Source of the DNA: Nannocystis pusilla
GTDB lineage: Bacteria; Myxococcota_A; Polyangia; Nannocystales; Nannocystaceae
DNA: 64,000 nucleotides
NCBI RefSeq assembly: GCF_020073745.1
Contig: NZ_JAIRAU010000005.1
Coordinates: forward strand, 290,347 to 354,346
Reading direction: 5' to 3'
Both the position numbers and the translations under genes were made by a program. Below the pieces are notes generated by a model that was not told where the DNA came from, did not search any database, and was given only the letters and a program-made list of their open reading frames with translations. This document shows, one piece after another, positions 16,040-25,245 of this stretch (position 1 is its first letter; each line of letters starts with the position of its first letter).

Positions 16040-17578
16040 TCACCCGGGCTCCGGCAGCGCGCGCAGGTGGAGCGCCTGGGCCACGTCGGCCTCGGTCGCC
16101 GGGTCGCGCGGGCAGCGGTCGTCTTCGGCGAGGTCCGCCAGGGTGCGGGCGACTCGGCGCAGGCGGTGCTGCGCCCGCAAGCTCCAGCCGCGCCGCTCGG
16201 CGGTGGCGGCCAGGAGGCGCTCGGCACTCGGCGTCAGCGCGCACAGGCGTTCGATCGATCCCGCGGCCGCCGGCACCTCGGCGTTGGTGCGCCACGGCGT
16301 CCCGCGCAGCCGCGCCGCCTGGCGGGCTCGCGCCGTCGCCACGCGGGCCCGCACCGTCGCGGTGGTCTCGGGCGGGTCGGCCGCCTGCAGCTCCTCGGGC
16401 TTGCTCGGGGTGACCGCGACGGCCACGTCGACGCGGTCGAGCAGCGGCCCCGACACGCGCTGCTGGTAGCGCGCGACCGCACTCGGCGCGTCGACGCAGG
16501 TGCGGTCGGGGTGGCCGAGGAAGCCGCAGGGACAGGGGTTCATCGCCGCCAGCAGCTGAAAGCGAGCGGGGAAGCCGACGCTCCCGCGCGCGCGCACGAT
16601 CCGGACCACGCCCTCTTCGAGTGGTTCACGCAGCGCCTCGAGGCAGCCCCGCGAGAACTCGGGCAGCTCGTCGAGGAACAGCACCCCCCGGTGGGCCAGG
16701 CTGACCTCGCCGGGGCGGAGGAATGGTCCGCCACCGAGCAAGCCGGGGACGCTCACCGTGTGGTGCGGAGCTCGCAACGGCACCTCGCGCACGAGCCCCT
16801 CGACCGCACGCAGACCGGCGACGCCGTGGATCTTCGTCACCTCGAGCGCGGCCTCGTCGTCGAGCGGCGGGTAGAGGCCGATCGCCCGCCGCGCCAGCAT
16901 CGTCTTGCCGACACCGGGCGGTCCGTGCAGCAGGACGTTGTGGCCACCGGCGGCCATCACCTCGATCGCTCGCCGCGCGAGGATCAATCCCCGCACGTCG
17001 CCGAGATCGTACGGCTCACGGCGGGGACGGGGCGCCGGGTCGTCGGCCGAGTATGTATTGATCTCACGATCGCCGCGCAGGTGCGCGACCAACTGCGGCA
17101 AGTCGCGCACCGGCAGCACCGCCAGTCCGCCGAGCACCGCCGCCTCCTCCGCGCTGGCCTCGGCGACGGCCAGTGCTGTGAAACCCTGGCGGCGCGCACA
17201 ATCGGCGATCACCAGAGTACCGGCCGCCGGGCGCAGCGAACCGTCGAGCGACAGTTCACCCCACAACATCAGTCCCTGCAGTCGATCGGCCGGCACGATC
17301 TCGTGACTGGCCAGCAGCGCGCATGCGACCGCGAGATCGATCCCCGGGCTGTCCTTGCGCTCGTCGGCAGGCGCGAGATTGACGACCTGCTTGCGCGGGT
17401 GCAGCTTGTGCCCGCAGTGGCCGAGCGCGCTGCGGACGCGCTCGCGCGCCTCCATGAGCGCTCCCGTCGCCCGACCGACGAGGGTAAGTCCTGGCAGTCC
17501 GAGCCCGACGTCTGCCTCCACGGTGACGACAAAGCCTTCGACGCCGAGGACGCTTGCGGAGTACGAACGAGTCAGCAC
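16040..17578 (-). CDS. comM: YifB/ComM-family Mg-chelatase-like AAA+ ATPase
   Basis: The protein has 512 residues, as usual for the family. The start is the GTG at 17578 (LTRSYSASVLGVEG), where family members begin; an upstream ATG at 17629 would add 17 non-homologous residues. The N-terminal ChlI-like domain (KQVVNLAPADERKDSPGIDL) is followed by AAA+ with Walker A GPPGVGKT, Walker B LFLDELPEF and the Cys motif NPCPCGFLGHPDRTC. ComM is a hexameric helicase that promotes branch migration during natural transformation. The single-gene setting with no competence genes nearby is typical. Confidence 0.9.
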   Translation of the reverse strand: MLTRSYSASVLGVEGFVVTVEADVGLGLPGLTLVGRATGALMEARERVRSALGHCGHKLHPRKQVVNLAPADERKDSPGIDLAVACALLASHEIVPADRLQGLMLWGELSLDGSLRPAAGTLVIADCARRQGFTALAVAEASAEEAAVLGGLAVLPVRDLPQLVAHLRGDREINTYSADDPAPRPRREPYDLGDVRGLILARRAIEVMAAGGHNVLLHGPPGVGKTMLARRAIGLYPPLDDEAALEVTKIHGVAGLRAVEGLVREVPLRAPHHTVSVPGLLGGGPFLRPGEVSLAHRGVLFLDELPEFSRGCLEALREPLEEGVVRIVRARGSVGFPARFQLLAAMNPCPCGFLGHPDRTCVDAPSAVARYQQRVSGPLLDRVDVAVAVTPSKPEELQAADPPETTATVRARVATARARQAARLRGTPWRTNAEVPAAAGSIERLCALTPSAERLLAATAERRGWSLRAQHRLRRVARTLADLAEDDRCPRDPATEADVAQALHLRALPEPG

Positions 17579-17819
17579 ACCGCGACTGCTTTCATTCGCC
17601 GTGCGACCGCCGTGGCCGAGCGATATCAACGACTTGAACGACGCGACGCGACGTTGGCGTCCAGCCGACGGGACACGACGTCCCGCCCGCTGGCCGTGTC
17701 CTCGTCGCTCGGCCGCGAGGACGAGCTCGCGGCCGCGACGATGCGCCTCGAGGCCGAGGCGCAGCAGCGGTGATGCGGGCGACGCTCGCGCGCCGCACCG
17801 AGCCGCGCCCGCGGAGCGT

Positions 17820-18128
17820 TCAGCTGAACAGCTTGCCGAGGCGCATGGCGACGCCCATGTCGCCCTCGATCTTGATCTTGCCGGTCATGAACGCGGTCGT
17901 CGGGTCGAGCTTCTTCGCCGCCATCTTGGCGAAGTCGTCGAGCGAGACCTTGACGGTGCACTTGGCCGGGCGGTCGGTGTTGTCGACGGTGTTGGGCGTG
18001 CTCTCGCCGTCGATGTAGAGCACCTGATTGTCGGCGAACACGAACTTGATCGTCGCCTTCAGGCCCGAGTCGGCGCCGACCTTCGCGCGGATCTCTTCGG
18101 TGAACTTTTCCAGGCTGATGTCGCTCAT
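17820..18128 (-). CDS. SCP2 sterol-binding domain protein
   Basis: The protein has 102 residues and is a single SCP2 domain: FTEEIRAKVGADSGLKATIKFVF...YIDGE...CTVKVSLDDFAKMAAKKLDPTTAFMTGKIKIEGDMGVAMRLGKLF. The family binds sterols, fatty acids or acyl-CoAs in a hydrophobic tunnel and is soluble. Next to it, divergently, begins the acyl-CoA operon at 18317, which suggests lipid or acyl-CoA carriage. Some relatives of the suspected host make sterols, but ligand identity cannot be read from the sequence. Confidence 0.9.
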   Translation of the reverse strand: MSDISLEKFTEEIRAKVGADSGLKATIKFVFADNQVLYIDGESTPNTVDNTDRPAKCTVKVSLDDFAKMAAKKLDPTTAFMTGKIKIEGDMGVAMRLGKLFS

Positions 18129-18316
18129 GACGCCTGCCTACCACAATCCTCCGGCGCCTTCGACGCCCCGGACGACCCCGGCGAGGTCCGCGAAAATCTA
18201 CTCGCCGCGCCGGAGTCGTTCCATCGTCCCCCCACGTCAGCGCATACGCCGTTTGCCGGCGACCCCGCGCAAATTCCTGCTTCCCCTGGTCCCGCGCATG
18301 TGTACGATGCGGCGCC

Positions 18317-19183
18317 ATGAGCGGATACCGTTCCGTCTTTCGTCCGGGGCTGTTCGCCGGACAGACGATCGTCGTCACCGGCGGCGGCAGCGGGATCGGT
18401 CGCTGCACCGCCCACGAGCTCGCCGCGCTGGGCGCTCACCCGGTGCTCGTCGGCCGCAAGCTCGCCAAGCTCGAGGCCACCGCCGCCGAGATCGTCGCCG
18501 ACGGCGGCGAGTGCTCGTTCCACGCCTGCGACATCCGCGAGGAGGCGCAGGTGCGCGCCGTGGTGGCGGCGATCGTGGCCGCGCGCGGGCGGATCCACGG
18601 GCTCGTCAACAACGCCGGCGGGCAGTTCCCGGCCCCGCTGGCGGCGATCTCGCAGAAGGGCTTCGAGACGGTGGTGCGCACCAACCTCGTCGGCGGCTTT
18701 TTGTTCGCCCGCGAGGTCTACACGCAGTGCATGTCCGAGCACGGCGGCGCGATCGTCAACATCGTCGCCGACATGTGGCGGTCGATGCCGGGCATGGGCC
18801 ACTCCGGGGCCGCGCGGGCCGGCATGGTCAACTTCACCCAGACCGCCGCGGTCGAGTGGGCGCCCTCGGGCGTGCGCGTCAACGCGGTCGCGCCGGGGTG
18901 GATCGCCTCGTCGGGCATGGACAACTACGACCCCGCGATGTTGAAGGGCCTGCTCCCGCGGCTCAAGGCGGCGGTCCCCCTGCACCGGCTCGGCACCGAG
19001 GCAGAGGTCAGCGCCGCGATCGTCTTCCTGCTCAGCGAGGCCGCCGCGTTCATCAGCGGCGCCACGCTGCGGGTCGACGGCGCCGCCCCCAATTCCAGCG
19101 CCGTGTGGCCCGCCAGCGAGCACGACCGCTCGAGCGCGTACGAGGGCTTCCACCGCGCCGAGCTCCCCGACAACCTGCGCTAA
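18317..19183 (+). CDS. Short-chain dehydrogenase/reductase, PECR-like enoyl-CoA reductase
   Basis: The protein has 288 residues. The Rossmann motif TGGGSGIG (near 22-29) and NNAGG (near 95-99) are intact. The usual YxxxK active site is replaced: the corresponding region reads GHSGAARAGMVNF, matching the HxGAARAGV pattern of peroxisomal trans-2-enoyl-CoA and dienoyl-CoA reductases, which lack the classical Tyr. The probable reaction is NADPH-dependent reduction of an enoyl-CoA. It is the first gene of a tight operon (13 bp to the next gene) with carboxylase, dehydrogenase and hydratase genes; atuB in Pseudomonas is also an SDR at this position. Confidence 0.85.
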   Translation: MSGYRSVFRPGLFAGQTIVVTGGGSGIGRCTAHELAALGAHPVLVGRKLAKLEATAAEIVADGGECSFHACDIREEAQVRAVVAAIVAARGRIHGLVNNAGGQFPAPLAAISQKGFETVVRTNLVGGFLFAREVYTQCMSEHGGAIVNIVADMWRSMPGMGHSGAARAGMVNFTQTAAVEWAPSGVRVNAVAPGWIASSGMDNYDPAMLKGLLPRLKAAVPLHRLGTEAEVSAAIVFLLSEAAAFISGATLRVDGAAPNSSAVWPASEHDRSSAYEGFHRAELPDNLR

Positions 19184-19196
19184 AGGCCAGCCAGTC

Positions 19197-20825
19197 ATGC
19201 CCGTGCTCTCGTCCAGCATCGACCTCCAAGGCGACCAGTTCCAGGCGAACCGCGCCGCCCAGCTGAAGCTCATCGACGAGTTCCGCGCCGCCGAGAAGCG
19301 GGTCCGCGACAACTCCGGCAAGCAGGCCGAGAAGTTCGCCAAGCGCGGTCAGCTGCTGCCGCGCGACCGGGTGGCCCGCCTGCTCGACCGCGGCGCGCCG
19401 TTCCTCGAGCTGTCGACGCTGGCCGGCTTCAACATGCACGACGACGACGGCAAGGGCGACGCCAGCGGCGGCGGCTGCATCGTCGGCGTCGGCGTCGTGT
19501 CGGGCGTGCGGTGCATCGTCAGCGCCAGCGACAGCGCGATCAAGGGCGGCGCGATCTCGCCGATGGGCCTGCGCAAGAGCCTGCGGGCCCAGGAGATCGC
19601 GCTCGAGCACAAGCTGCCGATCATCTCGTGTGTCGAGAGCGCCGGCGCCAACCTCCTCTATCAGGCCGAGATCTTCGTCGACGGCGGGCGCGTGTTCGCC
19701 AACATGGCGCGGCTGTCGGCCGCCGGTGTCCCGCAGGTCACGATCGTCCACGGCAGCAGCACCGCCGGCGGCGCCTACCTGCCGGGCCTGTCGGACTACG
19801 TGATCGCGGTGCGCGGCCAGGCCAAGGTGTTCCTCGCCGGCCCGCCGCTGGTGGAGGCCGCGCTCGGCGAGATCGCCACCGACGAGGAGCTCGGCGGCGC
19901 CGAGCTGCACGCCACCGTCACCGGCACCGCCGAGTACATGGCCGAGAACGACGCCCACGCGCTCCACCTCGCGCGCGAGCTGATGGCCAACCTGCAGCGC
20001 GCCCCGCTCGGCCGCTTCACACATGACCTTTCGACCAGGCCGCACCGGCCGCCGCGCTACGACGTCGAGGACCTGCTCGGCATCGTCCCGGTCGACTTCA
20101 AGAAGCCGTACGACGTCCGCGAGGTGATCGCGCGCCTGGTCGACGACAGCGAGTTCTTCGAGTTCAAGGCGCTGTACGGCGCGCAGACGGTGTGCGGCCA
20201 CGCCAGCATCGAGGGCCACGCGGTCGGCGTCCTCGGCAACAACGGCCCGATCAACCCCGACGGCGCCACCAAGGCCGGGCAGTTCATCCAGCTGTGCTGC
20301 CAGAGCGGCACGCCCCTGGTCTTCTTGCAGAACACCACCGGCTACATGGTCGGCACCGCCGCCGAGCGGGCCGGTATGGTCAAGCACGGCTCGAAGATGA
20401 TCCAGGCGGTCGCCAACGCCGACGTCCCCAAGCTCACCGTCATCCTCGGCGGCAGCTTCGGCGCCGGCAACTACGGCATGTGCGGCCGCTCCTACGACCC
20501 GCGCTTCGTGTTCGCCTGGCCGGGCAGCCGGATCGCCGTGATGGGCGGCGAGCAGGCGGCCAAGGTCATGGAGATCATCACCACCGCCAAGTTCGCCCGG
20601 ATGGGCCTGAAGGCCGACCCCGACGCGATGGCGCAGATGGGCAAGTCGATCAAGGACCGCCTCGACGCCGAGTCGACGGCGCTCTACGCCACCGCCCGGC
20701 TGTGGGACGACGGCCTCATCGACCCGCGCGACACCCGGCGCGTGCTCGCGCTGGCGCTGGCCGTCTGCCGCGAGGGCGAGGCCCGGCGCGTCCGCCCCAA
20801 CACCTTCGGCGTCGCCCGCCTGTAA
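19197..20825 (+). CDS. Acyl-CoA carboxylase, carboxyltransferase (beta) subunit; geranyl-CoA carboxylase-like
   Basis: The protein has 542 residues with two crotonase-fold carboxyltransferase domains. The N-terminal half has STAGGAYLPGLSDYVI; the C-terminal half has LGGSFGAGNYGMCGR, the acyl-CoA and biotin oxyanion-hole regions. Compared with methylcrotonyl-CoA carboxylase (which has SGGAYLP plus a longer insert), this protein reads ESAGANLLYQAEIFVDGGR and ELGGAELHATVTGTAEYMAENDA, which I associate with AtuC-type geranyl-CoA carboxylases. Its biotin partner is encoded at 22878-24872. The gene order SDR-beta-ACAD-hydratase-alpha matches atuB-F rather than liuABCD. Substrate remains inference. 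Confidence 0.85.
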   Translation: MPVLSSSIDLQGDQFQANRAAQLKLIDEFRAAEKRVRDNSGKQAEKFAKRGQLLPRDRVARLLDRGAPFLELSTLAGFNMHDDDGKGDASGGGCIVGVGVVSGVRCIVSASDSAIKGGAISPMGLRKSLRAQEIALEHKLPIISCVESAGANLLYQAEIFVDGGRVFANMARLSAAGVPQVTIVHGSSTAGGAYLPGLSDYVIAVRGQAKVFLAGPPLVEAALGEIATDEELGGAELHATVTGTAEYMAENDAHALHLARELMANLQRAPLGRFTHDLSTRPHRPPRYDVEDLLGIVPVDFKKPYDVREVIARLVDDSEFFEFKALYGAQTVCGHASIEGHAVGVLGNNGPINPDGATKAGQFIQLCCQSGTPLVFLQNTTGYMVGTAAERAGMVKHGSKMIQAVANADVPKLTVILGGSFGAGNYGMCGRSYDPRFVFAWPGSRIAVMGGEQAAKVMEIITTAKFARMGLKADPDAMAQMGKSIKDRLDAESTALYATARLWDDGLIDPRDTRRVLALALAVCREGEARRVRPNTFGVARL

Positions 20826-20886
20826 CTTCCACGACTCCGTCGTCTCCTGTCCCTTCGAACACCCTGACCCGAGAGCCAGCTCAAGC

Positions 20887-22044
20887 ATGCCGCTGTTCAC
20901 CGACGAGCACGACCTTCTGCGCGACAGCCTGCGCAAGTTCATCGCCCGGGAGATCAACCCCTTCTGCGACGAGTGGGAGGAGGCGCGGATCTTCCCGGCG
21001 CACGAGCTGTTCAAGAAGCTCGGCAACGAGGGCTTCCTCGGCCTGACCAAGCCGACCGAGTACGGCGGCGCCGGCCTCGACTACTCCTACGCGCTGGTGA
21101 TGGCCGAGGAGCTCGGGCGCGTCGACGCCGGCGGCGTGTCGCTGGCGATCGGCGTGCAGACCGACATGTGCACGCCGGCGCTGGCGCGCTTCGGCTCGGA
21201 CGAGCTCAAGAAGGAGTGGCTGGCCCCGTCGATCGCCGGCGACCTGGTCGGCTGCATCGGCGTGTCCGAGGTCGGCGCCGGCTCCGACGTCGCCAGCCTC
21301 AAGACCTACGCCCGCAAGGACGGCGACGACTACGTCATCACCGGCGGCAAGATGTGGATCACCAACGGCATCCAGGCCGACTGGATGTGCTGCCTGGCCA
21401 ACACCAGCGACGACAAGCCGCACAAGAACAAGACCCTGATCGTCGTCCCGCTCAACTCCAAGGGCGTCGAGCGGGCCCGCAAGCTGCACAAGCTCGGCAT
21501 GTGGTCGTCGGACACCGCGCAGATCTTCTTCGACGAGGTCCGCGTCCCGCAGCGCTACGCGATCGGCCCCGAGGGCGCCGGCTTCATGCTGCAGATGCTG
21601 CAGTTCCAGGAGGAGCGGCTGTGGGGCGCCGCCAACTCGCTGACGGCGATGGACACCGCGATCGCCGAGACCATCAAGTACACCCGCGAGCGCAAGGCCT
21701 TCGGCAAGTCGATCCTCGACAACCAGGTCGTCCACTTCCGCATCGCCGAGCTGCTGACCGAGGTCGAGGCGCTGCGCGCCCTCGTCTACCGCGCCGCCGA
21801 GCTGTTCATCTCCGGCAAGGACGTCACCCGCCTCGCCTCGATGGCCAAGCTCAAGTCCGGCCGCCTCGGCCGCGAGGTCGCCGACAGCTGCCTGCAGTAC
21901 TGGGGCGGCATGGGCTACATGTGGGAGTCGAAGATCTCGCGCATGTTCCGCGACTCGCGCCTGATCTCCGTCGGCGGCGGCGCCGACGAGGTCATGCTCG
22001 GCATCATCGCCAAGCTCGACGGCATCCTGCCCGGGAGAGGCTGA
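20887..22044 (+). CDS. Acyl-CoA dehydrogenase, citronellyl-CoA dehydrogenase-like
   Basis: The protein has 385 residues, full length. The FAD-binding motif is GVSEVGAGSDVASLKT, and the acyl-CoA/FAD C-terminal domain has RLWGAANSLTAMDTAIAETIKYTRERKAFGK and CLQYWGGMGYMWE. The overall sequence resembles AtuD (DEWEEA...FPAHELFKKLG, GLDYSYALVMAEELG) more than isovaleryl-CoA dehydrogenase. It oxidises a branched or citronellyl-like acyl-CoA to the enoyl-CoA before carboxylation. It lies 61 bp after the carboxylase gene and 6 bp before the hydratase gene. Confidence 0.88.
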   Translation: MPLFTDEHDLLRDSLRKFIAREINPFCDEWEEARIFPAHELFKKLGNEGFLGLTKPTEYGGAGLDYSYALVMAEELGRVDAGGVSLAIGVQTDMCTPALARFGSDELKKEWLAPSIAGDLVGCIGVSEVGAGSDVASLKTYARKDGDDYVITGGKMWITNGIQADWMCCLANTSDDKPHKNKTLIVVPLNSKGVERARKLHKLGMWSSDTAQIFFDEVRVPQRYAIGPEGAGFMLQMLQFQEERLWGAANSLTAMDTAIAETIKYTRERKAFGKSILDNQVVHFRIAELLTEVEALRALVYRAAELFISGKDVTRLASMAKLKSGRLGREVADSCLQYWGGMGYMWESKISRMFRDSRLISVGGGADEVMLGIIAKLDGILPGRG

Positions 22045-22050
22045 AGAGAC

Positions 22051-22881
22051 ATGTCTGAAACGACATTGCCCGAGTGCCAGACGCTGCTGCTGCGCCGCGA
22101 GGGCTGGCGCCTGCACGTCACCCTCAACCGCCCCGAGGCGCGCAACGCGATGTCGTTCGCGATGGTGCGCGAGCTCGGCGAGGTGTTCGCCGCGATCGCC
22201 GGCGACCGCGGGGTGCGGGCGGTGATCCTGCGCGGCGCCGGGGGCAACTTCTGCGCCGGCGGCGACATCAAGGACATGGCCGGCGCCCGCGGGGCCGAAC
22301 CCGGCCCCGACGGCAAGGACCCGCTGGCGACCACCAACCGGATCTTCGGCGGCATGATGCAGCAGATCGAGGACGCCCCGCAGGCGGTGGTCGCCGTGCT
22401 CGAGGGCGCCGTGATGGGCGGCGGCTTCGGCCTGTGCTGCGTCAGCGACGTCGCCGTCGCCGCCGACGACGCCAGGCTGCGCCTGCCCGAGACCGGCCTC
22501 GGCGTGCCGCCGGCGCAGATCGCCCCGTTCATCGTCCGCCGCGTCGGCTACAGCGCCGCCCGCCGCCTCGCCGTCACCGGCGGGGCCCTCGACGCCGCCG
22601 AGGCGCTGCGCCTCGGGCTCGTCCACCACGTGACCGATCGGGCAGGTCTCGACGGACAGGTCGCCAAGGTCCTGGCCGACATCGCCCGCTGCGCCCCCGA
22701 GGCGGTCGCCACCACCAAGCGCCTGGTCCTCGCCGCCAGCGGGGCTCCCCACGGCGCCGCCCTGGCCGCCCTGCTCGACGCCGCCGCCGACGACTTCGCC
22801 CGCGCCGCTCGCGGCCCCGAGGGCGTCGAGGGCATGCTCGCATTCATTCAGAAGCGCAACGCCGCCTGGAACGACACATGA
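22051..22881 (+). CDS. Enoyl-CoA hydratase/isomerase family protein, AtuE-like position
   Basis: The protein has 276 residues. The crotonase signatures NFCAGGDIKDM (oxyanion hole) and GAVMGGGFGLCCVSDVAVAADDARLRLPETGLG are present. In the canonical hydratase the second Glu lies in this last block (PETGLG), which is conserved. In the atu route this step hydrates isohexenylglutaconyl-CoA; the position here is the same. The start codon ATG (22051) is itself part of an ACATGT core belonging to a three-unit 14-bp array (22050, 22064, 22078), so the array spans the translation start. The stop overlaps the next start (ATGA). Confidence 0.85.
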   Translation: MSETTLPECQTLLLRREGWRLHVTLNRPEARNAMSFAMVRELGEVFAAIAGDRGVRAVILRGAGGNFCAGGDIKDMAGARGAEPGPDGKDPLATTNRIFGGMMQQIEDAPQAVVAVLEGAVMGGGFGLCCVSDVAVAADDARLRLPETGLGVPPAQIAPFIVRRVGYSAARRLAVTGGALDAAEALRLGLVHHVTDRAGLDGQVAKVLADIARCAPEAVATTKRLVLAASGAPHGAALAALLDAAADDFARAARGPEGVEGMLAFIQKRNAAWNDT

Positions 22882-24872
22882 CCTTCTCCACGATCCTGAT
22901 CGCCAACCGCGGCGAGATCGCCTGCCGGATCATCCGCACCGCCCACGCCCTCGGCTACCGCACCGTCGCCGTCTACAGCGACGCCGACGCCGGCGCCCCG
23001 CACGTCGGCCTGGCCGACCGCGCGGTCCGGATCGGTCCGCCGCCGGTGCGCGAGTCGTACCTCGACGTCGCGGCGCTGATCGCCGCCGCCAGGAAGTCCG
23101 GCGCCGACGCGGTCCACCCCGGCTACGGCTTCCTGTCCGAGAACGACGGCTTCGCCCAGGCCTGCCTCGACGCCGGCCTCGTGTTCATCGGCCCCTCGCC
23201 GGCCGCGATCCGGGCCATGGGCAACAAGGCCGCCGCCAAGCGGGCGATGATCGCCGCCGGCGTCCCGTGCATCCCTGGCTTTCAGGACAGCAGCCCCGAG
23301 GGCCAGGCCGACGCGCGCCTCGTCGCCGAGGCCGAGCGGATCGGCCTGCCGCTCCTGATCAAGGCCGCGGCCGGCGGCGGCGGCCGCGGCATGCGGATGG
23401 TCCGCGAGTGGAGCGCCCTGCCGGCCGCGATCACGTCCGCGCGCAGCGAGGCCGAGAGCGCGTTCGGCAGCGGCGAGCTGATCCTCGAGCGCGCGATCAC
23501 CAGCGGCCGTCACGTCGAGATCCAGGTGTTCGGCGACGGCCACGGCCACGCGATCCACCTCGGCGAGCGCGACTGCTCGGTCCAGCGCCGCCACCAGAAG
23601 GTCGTCGAAGAGTCGCCCTCGCCGGCCGTCTCGCCGGCCCTGCGCGCCGAGATGGGCGCCGCCGCCGTGCTCGCCGCGCGCTCGATCGACTACGTCGGCG
23701 CCGGCACCGTCGAGTTCATGCTCGATGCCGACGGCAAGTTCTACTTCCTCGAGATGAACACCCGCCTGCAGGTCGAGCACCCGGTCACCGAGCTCGTCAC
23801 CGGCCTCGACCTCGTCGCCTGGCAGCTGCGCGTCGCCGCCGGCGAGCCGCTGCCGCTCACGCAGGAGCAGGTCGAGCTGCGCGGCCACGCGATCGAGGTC
23901 CGCCTCTACGCCGAGGACCCGTACGCCGGCTACCTGCCGCAGGCCGGCGAGATCGTCGCGTGGCGCCCGGCCGGCGGCGACGGCGTCCGCGTCGACCACG
24001 GCCTCCACCCCAAGCAGACCATCTCGCCCTACTACGACCCGATGATCGCCAAGGTCATCACCCACGGCCGCACCCGCGACGAGGCCCGCCGCCGCCTCGT
24101 CACCGCGCTCGGCCGCAGCGTCCTGCTCGGCCTGCCCAACAACAAGCGCTTCCTCGCCGACATCCTCCAGCACCCCGTGTTCGTCGAGGGCGGCGCCACC
24201 ACCCGCTTCCTCGACGAGCACCTGCCCGCCCCCGCGCGCCCCGAGCCCGACGCCCGCGCGTGGGCGATCGCCGCCGCGATCTGGACCTTGGGACATGTCC
24301 GCGGGGACTACAGCCCGTGGCGCAGCGCCGGCCGGGCCGCCTTCCCCCTGACCCTTCGGACAGGTGAGAAGGAGCGCGAGCTGGCCGTCGACCTCGAGCC
24401 CGGCGGCATCACCACGGTCACCGTCGACGGCGCCGCCCTGCCCGTCCGCGTGCTCGCCCGCGCCGGCGTCGAGGTCCGCGTGCTCGTCGGCGACGTCCAG
24501 GAGACCGTCCACGCCGCCCTCGTCGGCGACAGGCTGTTCCTCGACGCGCGCGGCGTGCAGGCCGAGTTCGTCGAGCCGCCGCCGAAGGGCGCCGAGGCCG
24601 AGGCCAGCGCCGGCGGCGACGGCACGCTGCACGCTCCCACCAGCGGCCGCGTCGTCGCCGTCCACGTGCAGGTCGGCGACCGCGTCCGCCGCGGCCAGAC
24701 CCTCGTCACCCTCGAGGCGATGAAGATCGAGAACGCCCTCGCGGTCGCGTGCGGCGGCGTCGTCACCGAGGTCAAGGTGAAGCCCGGCGACCAGGTCCCG
24801 CAAGGCCGCCTCCTCGCCGTCGTCACCCCCGACGACGGCCCCGAACCCGGCGCCGCCTCCGCCGCCGCGTGA
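22878..24872 (+). CDS. Acyl-CoA carboxylase alpha subunit (biotin carboxylase plus biotin carrier)
   Basis: The protein has 664 residues. The biotin carboxylase domain (1-450) starts with ILIANRGEIACRIIR and has the ATP-grasp GGGGRGMR and EMNTRLQVEHPVTE motifs. The C-terminal biotinyl domain has EAMKIEN with biotinylated Lys616 (EAMKM is the commoner form). The linker between domains (about 465-500) holds two in-frame 14-bp palindrome pairs (24294/24308 and 24347/24361), encoding LGHVRGDY and LTLRTGEKE. It carboxylates biotin with ATP and bicarbonate for the beta subunit at 19197-20825. It overlaps the hydratase gene by 4 bp, indicating translational coupling, and ends the operon. Confidence 0.9.
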   Translation: MTFSTILIANRGEIACRIIRTAHALGYRTVAVYSDADAGAPHVGLADRAVRIGPPPVRESYLDVAALIAAARKSGADAVHPGYGFLSENDGFAQACLDAGLVFIGPSPAAIRAMGNKAAAKRAMIAAGVPCIPGFQDSSPEGQADARLVAEAERIGLPLLIKAAAGGGGRGMRMVREWSALPAAITSARSEAESAFGSGELILERAITSGRHVEIQVFGDGHGHAIHLGERDCSVQRRHQKVVEESPSPAVSPALRAEMGAAAVLAARSIDYVGAGTVEFMLDADGKFYFLEMNTRLQVEHPVTELVTGLDLVAWQLRVAAGEPLPLTQEQVELRGHAIEVRLYAEDPYAGYLPQAGEIVAWRPAGGDGVRVDHGLHPKQTISPYYDPMIAKVITHGRTRDEARRRLVTALGRSVLLGLPNNKRFLADILQHPVFVEGGATTRFLDEHLPAPARPEPDARAWAIAAAIWTLGHVRGDYSPWRSAGRAAFPLTLRTGEKERELAVDLEPGGITTVTVDGAALPVRVLARAGVEVRVLVGDVQETVHAALVGDRLFLDARGVQAEFVEPPPKGAEAEASAGGDGTLHAPTSGRVVAVHVQVGDRVRRGQTLVTLEAMKIENALAVACGGVVTEVKVKPGDQVPQGRLLAVVTPDDGPEPGAASAAA

Positions 24873-24890
24873 GCGTGCTAGAGTGCCCTC

Positions 24891-25223
24891 ATGGACCCCG
24901 CGCGCATCCTCGACGAGCTCCTGAGCCTCCCACAAGCGGAGCGCCTCGTCATCACTCGCGAGCTCTTCGCCAGCATCACCTCTCCGGAGTACGCGGCGCG
25001 GATCCTCGCGGCCGCGCTGCCGCTGCCTCCCGAACAACGGCGCGCGGTCGTCGATCAAATGCTCGCAGCATTCGAGACCCCGCTGGAACCCACGCGCGAG
25101 GACAAGTGGTTGGCCGAGGTCGAGCGTCGGTGGCACGCCGTCGAAACAGGCGTCGAGGAGACCGTGGAACACGACGAGGCACTCGAGTTCGTGTTCGGAT
25201 CGCCACACAAAAAGGCCGTGTGA
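24891..25223 (+). CDS. Antitoxin-like addiction module protein
   Basis: The protein has 110 residues. The N-terminal helix pair (ILDELLSLPQAERLVITRELFASI) matches the unstable antitoxin family (PF09720-like) usually paired with RelE/ParE toxins. A second similar segment (LAAALPLPPEQRRAVVDQMLAAFE) suggests an internal duplication. The C-terminal part (EVERRWHAVETGVEETVEHDEAL) is the typical toxin-wrapping acidic region. The toxin gene starts 22 bp downstream but is frameshifted, so the antitoxin may persist without an active partner. TA pairs of this type normally repress their own promoter. Confidence 0.75.
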   Translation: MDPARILDELLSLPQAERLVITRELFASITSPEYAARILAAALPLPPEQRRAVVDQMLAAFETPLEPTREDKWLAEVERRWHAVETGVEETVEHDEALEFVFGSPHKKAV

Positions 25224-25245
25224 ATCGTCGGAGCGCCTACGATGG

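Noticed and set aside
9963..16295. A minus-strand frame of more than 2,100 codons without a stop
   Set aside because: It runs through the methyltransferase, several + strand genes and repeats. Only short parts of it (for example 9963-10238) read as real proteins; long chance frames are expected at this GC content.
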